Shown here: positions 22,050-25,582 of the stretch, in pieces | How the letters are laid out: each line of letters starts with the position of its first letter | Position numbering within the stretch: the stretch's first letter is position 1 | Source of the DNA: Glomus cerebriforme | Lineage: Eukaryota > Glomeromycota > Glomeromycetes > Glomerales > Glomeraceae | Length of the DNA: 25,582 bases | Direction of reading: 5' to 3' | Assembly (NCBI GenBank): GCA_003550305.1 | Contig: QKYT01000327.1 | Location: 38,429 to 64,010, forward strand | Translations under genes and position numbers: made by a program | Notes under the pieces: generated by a model | Told to the model about the DNA's origin: nothing | What the model saw: only the letters and a program-made list of their open reading frames with translations | Database searches by the model: none

Positions 22050-22690
22050 GCTAGATTGAGATAAAGAATGATTTATTCAAAAATCTATTCTAAATAAATA
22101 AAATTTGACGTTTGGCAGTATTGTTAAAGTGTATATAATATTGAATGATTTTTATATTTACTACTTTTTAATAATGTTACTATTTTTTTTTTTTTTTACA
22201 TTTAAAAAATAAAGTATTTCTCTAAGAGCCGTTTAATTATTTCGCATATATTTAATATTGATATAATATTAACATTTTTAGCATATTCATGTAGAAAATA
22301 TTATCAAGTACAATAATTCAGGCGTATCCTGAATAATTTTTAGTGTAAGATTTTTTTATTTCTGTACTTTGTGTAATTTTTAGTTTTTTTTTTTTTAGCT
22401 TTTTTGATCAACGTAATATCCATATTATCGATAAAAAAATAATTTACAGCGAATTGTTTTTTAAAGTTAGATAGGGTTTAAATTTTACGGTCTGTGCACA
22501 AAAAAAATATACAATATAAAACAATTTTTCATTATTGTTACGTACTAAAATGGAATGTTAAAATTACACTACATATTTCGTATAACCATATTAAAACAGT
22601 ATTACTGTGCACAAAATAAATAAGTTTGCGAATCATTTAAAATAATTTTTTTTTACTTTTTCCCGTTAACACTGAAATACAAAAAAAAAA
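22050..22690. promoter_or_regulatory. Upstream region of the Sel1 gene with paired TGTGCACA sites
   Basis: CTGTGCACAAAA occurs at about 22492 and 22605, 113 bp apart and in the same orientation, the second preceded by the palindrome ACAGTATTACTGT. A small hairpin ATTCAGG-CGTAT-CCTGAAT is at 22316-22334. They lie 75–375 nt before the Sel1 ATG and could be regulator sites; this is inferred only from position and symmetry. Confidence 0.35.
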
Positions 22691-23704
22691 ATGCATTCTC
22701 TATTACCAAATAATAAACAACTCGATTCATATAATATGAATATATCAAATAATAATTCATTATATGAGAAAATTATTCAAAAATTTAATAAAATGAATAT
22801 AAAAGAGATAGAACCTACAACTCAAAATATTAATAAAAATATTTTTGATGAAGATTTAGGTATTATAATTGATGAATTAGTTTATCTTTATTTTAAGGAA
22901 GCAAATGAAGGAAAAGAAGAAAATTTAAGAAAAAAACATATTCTTAATTATATTGATAATTATAAGATTAATTTACAAGAAATCTATAACTGGCTTTTAA
23001 ATAATCAAAATGATTCAAATTCTATTTTTTTACTTGGATATTTTAATTGTTATGGTATTGAAACACATGTAAATAATCAAAAGGCAGTTAAGTTATATCA
23101 AAAAGCAACAGACTTGGAAAATGTTGTAGCTCAATTTGATCTTTCTCATATGTACCTTCATGGAAAAGGAGTTGAAATAGATTATAATAAAGCATTTGAA
23201 TTAACTAAAAAGATAGCAGAAAAAGGATATCCAAGTGGAATAAATAGGTTAGGTTGTTGTTATGAAGATGGATTTGGAACTGATATTGATATGCAAAAGG
23301 CATTTGAATTATATCAAAAGGCAGCAGATTTAGGAAATTCATTTGGAATAGATAACTTAGGAAATTGTTATGAAAAAGGAATTGGAACGAATATTAATCA
23401 CAAAAAAGCAATTGAATTATATCAAAAGGCAGCAAATTTAGGAAATTTAAATGGAATAAATAATTTAGGAAATTGTTATGATAATGGAATTGGAACTGAA
23501 ATCAATAAAGAAAAAGCAATTGAATTATATCAAAAAGCAGCAAATTTGGGATATGATATAGCTCAATATAATCTTGCTTTTACGTATGAAGTTGGGGATG
23601 GAATTAAACAAGACATAAACCAAGCAATTTATTGGTATAAAAAATCTGCTGAACAAGGAGATAAAGAAGCTCAAAGTAAATTAGCAGGACTCACAATTGA
23701 ATGA
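22691..23704 (+). CDS. Sel1-like repeat protein (six repeats)
   Basis: This is an uninterrupted 337-aa frame with an A at -3 of the ATG and an A-rich leader. Residues 1-50 are Asn-rich and probably disordered. Residues 51-108 (IFDEDLGIIIDELV..., LQEIYNWLLNNQ) match the segment that precedes Sel1 repeats in Rhizophagus kinase–Sel1 proteins. Six 36-residue repeats follow at 109-144, 145-180, 181-216, 217-252, 253-288 and 289-324, with the usual LGxCYxxGxGT and KAxELYQKAAxLG positions, then a short tail. Sel1 repeats form an alpha-solenoid that scaffolds protein complexes; the partner cannot be read here. No kinase domain, signal peptide or membrane segment is present. Repeats 3-5 are very similar at DNA level, which suggests recent internal duplication. 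The gene looks intact and intronless. Confidence 0.9.
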   Translation: MHSLLPNNKQLDSYNMNISNNNSLYEKIIQKFNKMNIKEIEPTTQNINKNIFDEDLGIIIDELVYLYFKEANEGKEENLRKKHILNYIDNYKINLQEIYNWLLNNQNDSNSIFLLGYFNCYGIETHVNNQKAVKLYQKATDLENVVAQFDLSHMYLHGKGVEIDYNKAFELTKKIAEKGYPSGINRLGCCYEDGFGTDIDMQKAFELYQKAADLGNSFGIDNLGNCYEKGIGTNINHKKAIELYQKAANLGNLNGINNLGNCYDNGIGTEINKEKAIELYQKAANLGYDIAQYNLAFTYEVGDGIKQDINQAIYWYKKSAEQGDKEAQSKLAGLTIE

Positions 23705-24085
23705 ATTTATGTAATAATTTTTTTGTTTTATATTTTTATTTTTAATTTCAATATCAAAATATATAAGCAGGATTCCAAATGACTTTTAAAAACATCATAC
23801 AATTTTATATATTTCTATCTTAAAGATAAACATGATTTATAAGATTTAATCATTCAGAGTACATTAACACCAAAAATTACTTAAAATAATTAAGCCTCAA
23901 ACTTTGTTATTTTTGTTCCTTTTTTCTGTGAAAATTTTTTCTATTTAATTAGTCAAATTAATCATATTAATACACTAAATTTATTTGAAATATAATTATA
24001 ATTTCTCCTCTGTTAAGTAATATTCCAAATTATGATGTTATGTTTTCTCTCTGGTTTCGATTAACATTTTAAAATTATTCAAATT
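23705..24085. other. Sel1 gene downstream region
   Basis: AT-rich with T-runs directly after the stop. No canonical AATAAA was seen close to the stop, and no gene. Confidence 0.4.
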
Positions 24086-24297
24086 TAGAGTTTAGAACTG
24101 GTCATAAAACCAGTTTTAACCAGTTAATCTTTTGGACCTGAATTTTTATATAACCGGAACTGGCTTAAGATAAGTTGTAATCAGTTTAATATAACTGCTG
24201 ATTAATCATTTTAAGCCAAAACAATATAATAAAATTATACTTGGACATAATTTAAAAGCAAACCAGTTCCAAAAAACGAAACCAGTTCTAAACTCTA
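24086..24297. mobile_element. MITE with perfect terminal inverted repeats
   Basis: GAGTTTAGAACTGGT at 24088-24102 is repeated in inverse at 24281-24295. Both ends are flanked by TA, as in Tc1/mariner-type insertions, and the symmetry continues to 18 bp including the TA. The 208-bp interior has further CCAGTT/AACTGG subterminal copies (24109-24124, 24155-24162, 24261-24268) and no open frame, so it would be non-autonomous. Confidence 0.8.
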
Positions 24298-24584
24298 ATA
24301 AAATTCAACATTTCAATACAAAATATTGTTTCGAAGTAAAGGTAATCAATTTCAGAGCCTTCCACAAATACAAAAGATTTAAATCAAATAGTTTAAGTTT
24401 TTCAATTCGCACAATCAATATAATTTTCTAAATATCACAATTTATAGAAACAGCTTCTTAGATCCAATTAATCCATTCATTTGAATCATTTATGGGTTGC
24501 AATTCTGTGTTATCTGACATATAAAATAATAGTAAAATGATTTTATTGGAGCATAAGTATTTGAATAAATTTTTTTTACATTAG

Positions 24585-24696
24585 GGAATGGGGAGATTAT
24601 GAAAAATTAGAATCAGAATTGATTAATAAAGAAGAAACTTCAAAGGAGGTAACCCATTCTAATACTTCAATGGTTTTAATTTTCAAAATGGCGTGA
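24585..24696 (+). pseudogene. Possible short coding relic
   Basis: After a pyrimidine-rich tract ending in ACATTAG, an open frame reads EWGDYEKLESELINKEETSK, then THSNTSMVLIFKMA and a stop. It contains a charged helix-like segment. A GGAGGTAACC donor-like site lies inside it. It could be a single exon left from a lost gene; the family is unknown. Confidence 0.2.
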
Positions 24697-25582
24697 TAAT
24701 TAATTAGCACCAATATATATTAAATTTATATAAATTTTATTCATAACAATATAATGCAAGCATAATTTATTTAAAAATTTTTCTCTGACTTCTGGCAAAT
24801 TTTTTTGCTACTCATCCATAAATGAGGTTATAATTCTCACCAAAATCGATTATTCGATTTCCAGCTAAAATAGGCTTTATTTAACAAATAATAACCTACT
24901 GTAATATATTCACAATTTATAAAAGTTTTGTTGATCACGTAGAATATTTNNAATTTNTTATTATTATTTTCAGCTGTAGTATCGAATCATGCTAAAATAA
25001 ACTGAAATTCCTTCACAATTTTATGAAATNGAATGATACTTTTGTCACACTACGTTAGTAACTCAAAAAAACNTTTACTTTAGGATGAAATAATACATCA
25101 ATAAAAGTATAAATATACTTTTATCAATTCTATATCTGAAAAAACCATGATAACTTTTATATGAAAAATTAATAACAAATTGGGAAAAATCTACTAATTA
25201 TTTGAGTTATATATTACCTTCTGATAAACTGCAATCTATCAATTCTTTGTGATTTAAACTCATAAAAAAAAATATTATAAATATTTATATATTTGAAAAC
25301 AACAATACTTTTTTTTTTATTGAAAAAAGATTCTTTTTTTAAAATGCATTTAAGACGCATAATAATATGTTACTAAATGTTGAGATTATTATTTATGGCG
25401 TGACATTGTAAATACATTTTTGTATTTTGCTTTTTATATATATATATGTGCTATAATAAAAAATAAAAAATAAATAGCTACACTATTTAAGTAATGATAC
25501 TGATTTTAATAACTATTTCCACTTTGTTTGTAATATCTAAGATAATGATTATAAATCTCAACACCTTTTTCGGTTCAATTGC
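24697..25582. other. AT-rich right end with ambiguous bases
   Basis: No gene recognised. N bases occur around 24949-24957, at about 25030 and at about 25073, so short open frames here cannot be judged. Confidence 0.5.

Noticed and set aside
1..25582. tRNA, rRNA or other structural RNA genes
   Set aside because: No T-loop/anticodon arrangement or rRNA-like segment was seen when reading by eye; a tRNA or covariance-model scan would settle it.

Overview
The window looks like nuclear DNA from an arbuscular mycorrhizal fungus, most likely Rhizophagus irregularis or a close relative. The base composition is very AT-rich. Short GT–AG introns (62–134 nt) interrupt compact genes. The gene content is typical of Glomeromycotina: a Crinkler (CRN) N-terminal domain, a CRN-type nuclease remnant, Sel1 repeats, decayed tyrosine-kinase-like fragments and a decayed TPR–SET protein. 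The species call rests on remembered family patterns and was not searched. A few N bases (8743, 24949-25073) suggest a draft assembly.

Layout. 1-235: a hairpin and a GGAAGTTTAAA-like minisatellite. 236-2896: no recognisable gene. 2897-4513 (minus): an apparently intact five-exon gene joining a CRN N-terminal domain to a NYN (PIN-like) ribonuclease domain, with a TATA box at 4610-4617. 4620-6340: AT-rich, geneless. 6340-9450: a composite satellite with three repeat families (A, B, C), each with a palindromic core; A lies on both sides of B and C. 9450-11700: simple repeats, including a near-palindromic 9-base minisatellite. 11826-13073 (minus): a four-exon gene of unknown function with a second candidate last exon. 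13199-13980 (minus): a broken Crinkler nuclease-domain pseudogene. 13984-14111: four small palindromes. 14123-14637 (plus) and 15715-16310 (minus): decayed kinase pieces. 17140-17400 and 19267-19479 (minus): coding traces of unknown family. 20266-22049 (plus): a decayed TPR–SET methyltransferase gene. 22691-23704 (plus): an intact protein of six Sel1-like repeats. 24086-24297: a MITE with perfect terminal inverted repeats. The remainder is AT-rich and geneless.

The region reads as an accessory, gene-poor compartment where effector-like, kinase, Sel1 and SET families expand and decay. The three intact genes do not form an obvious pathway. The most notable items are the CRN–NYN fusion, with a duplicated CRN tail around its first intron, and the hairpin satellite, whose stems show paired substitutions between copies.
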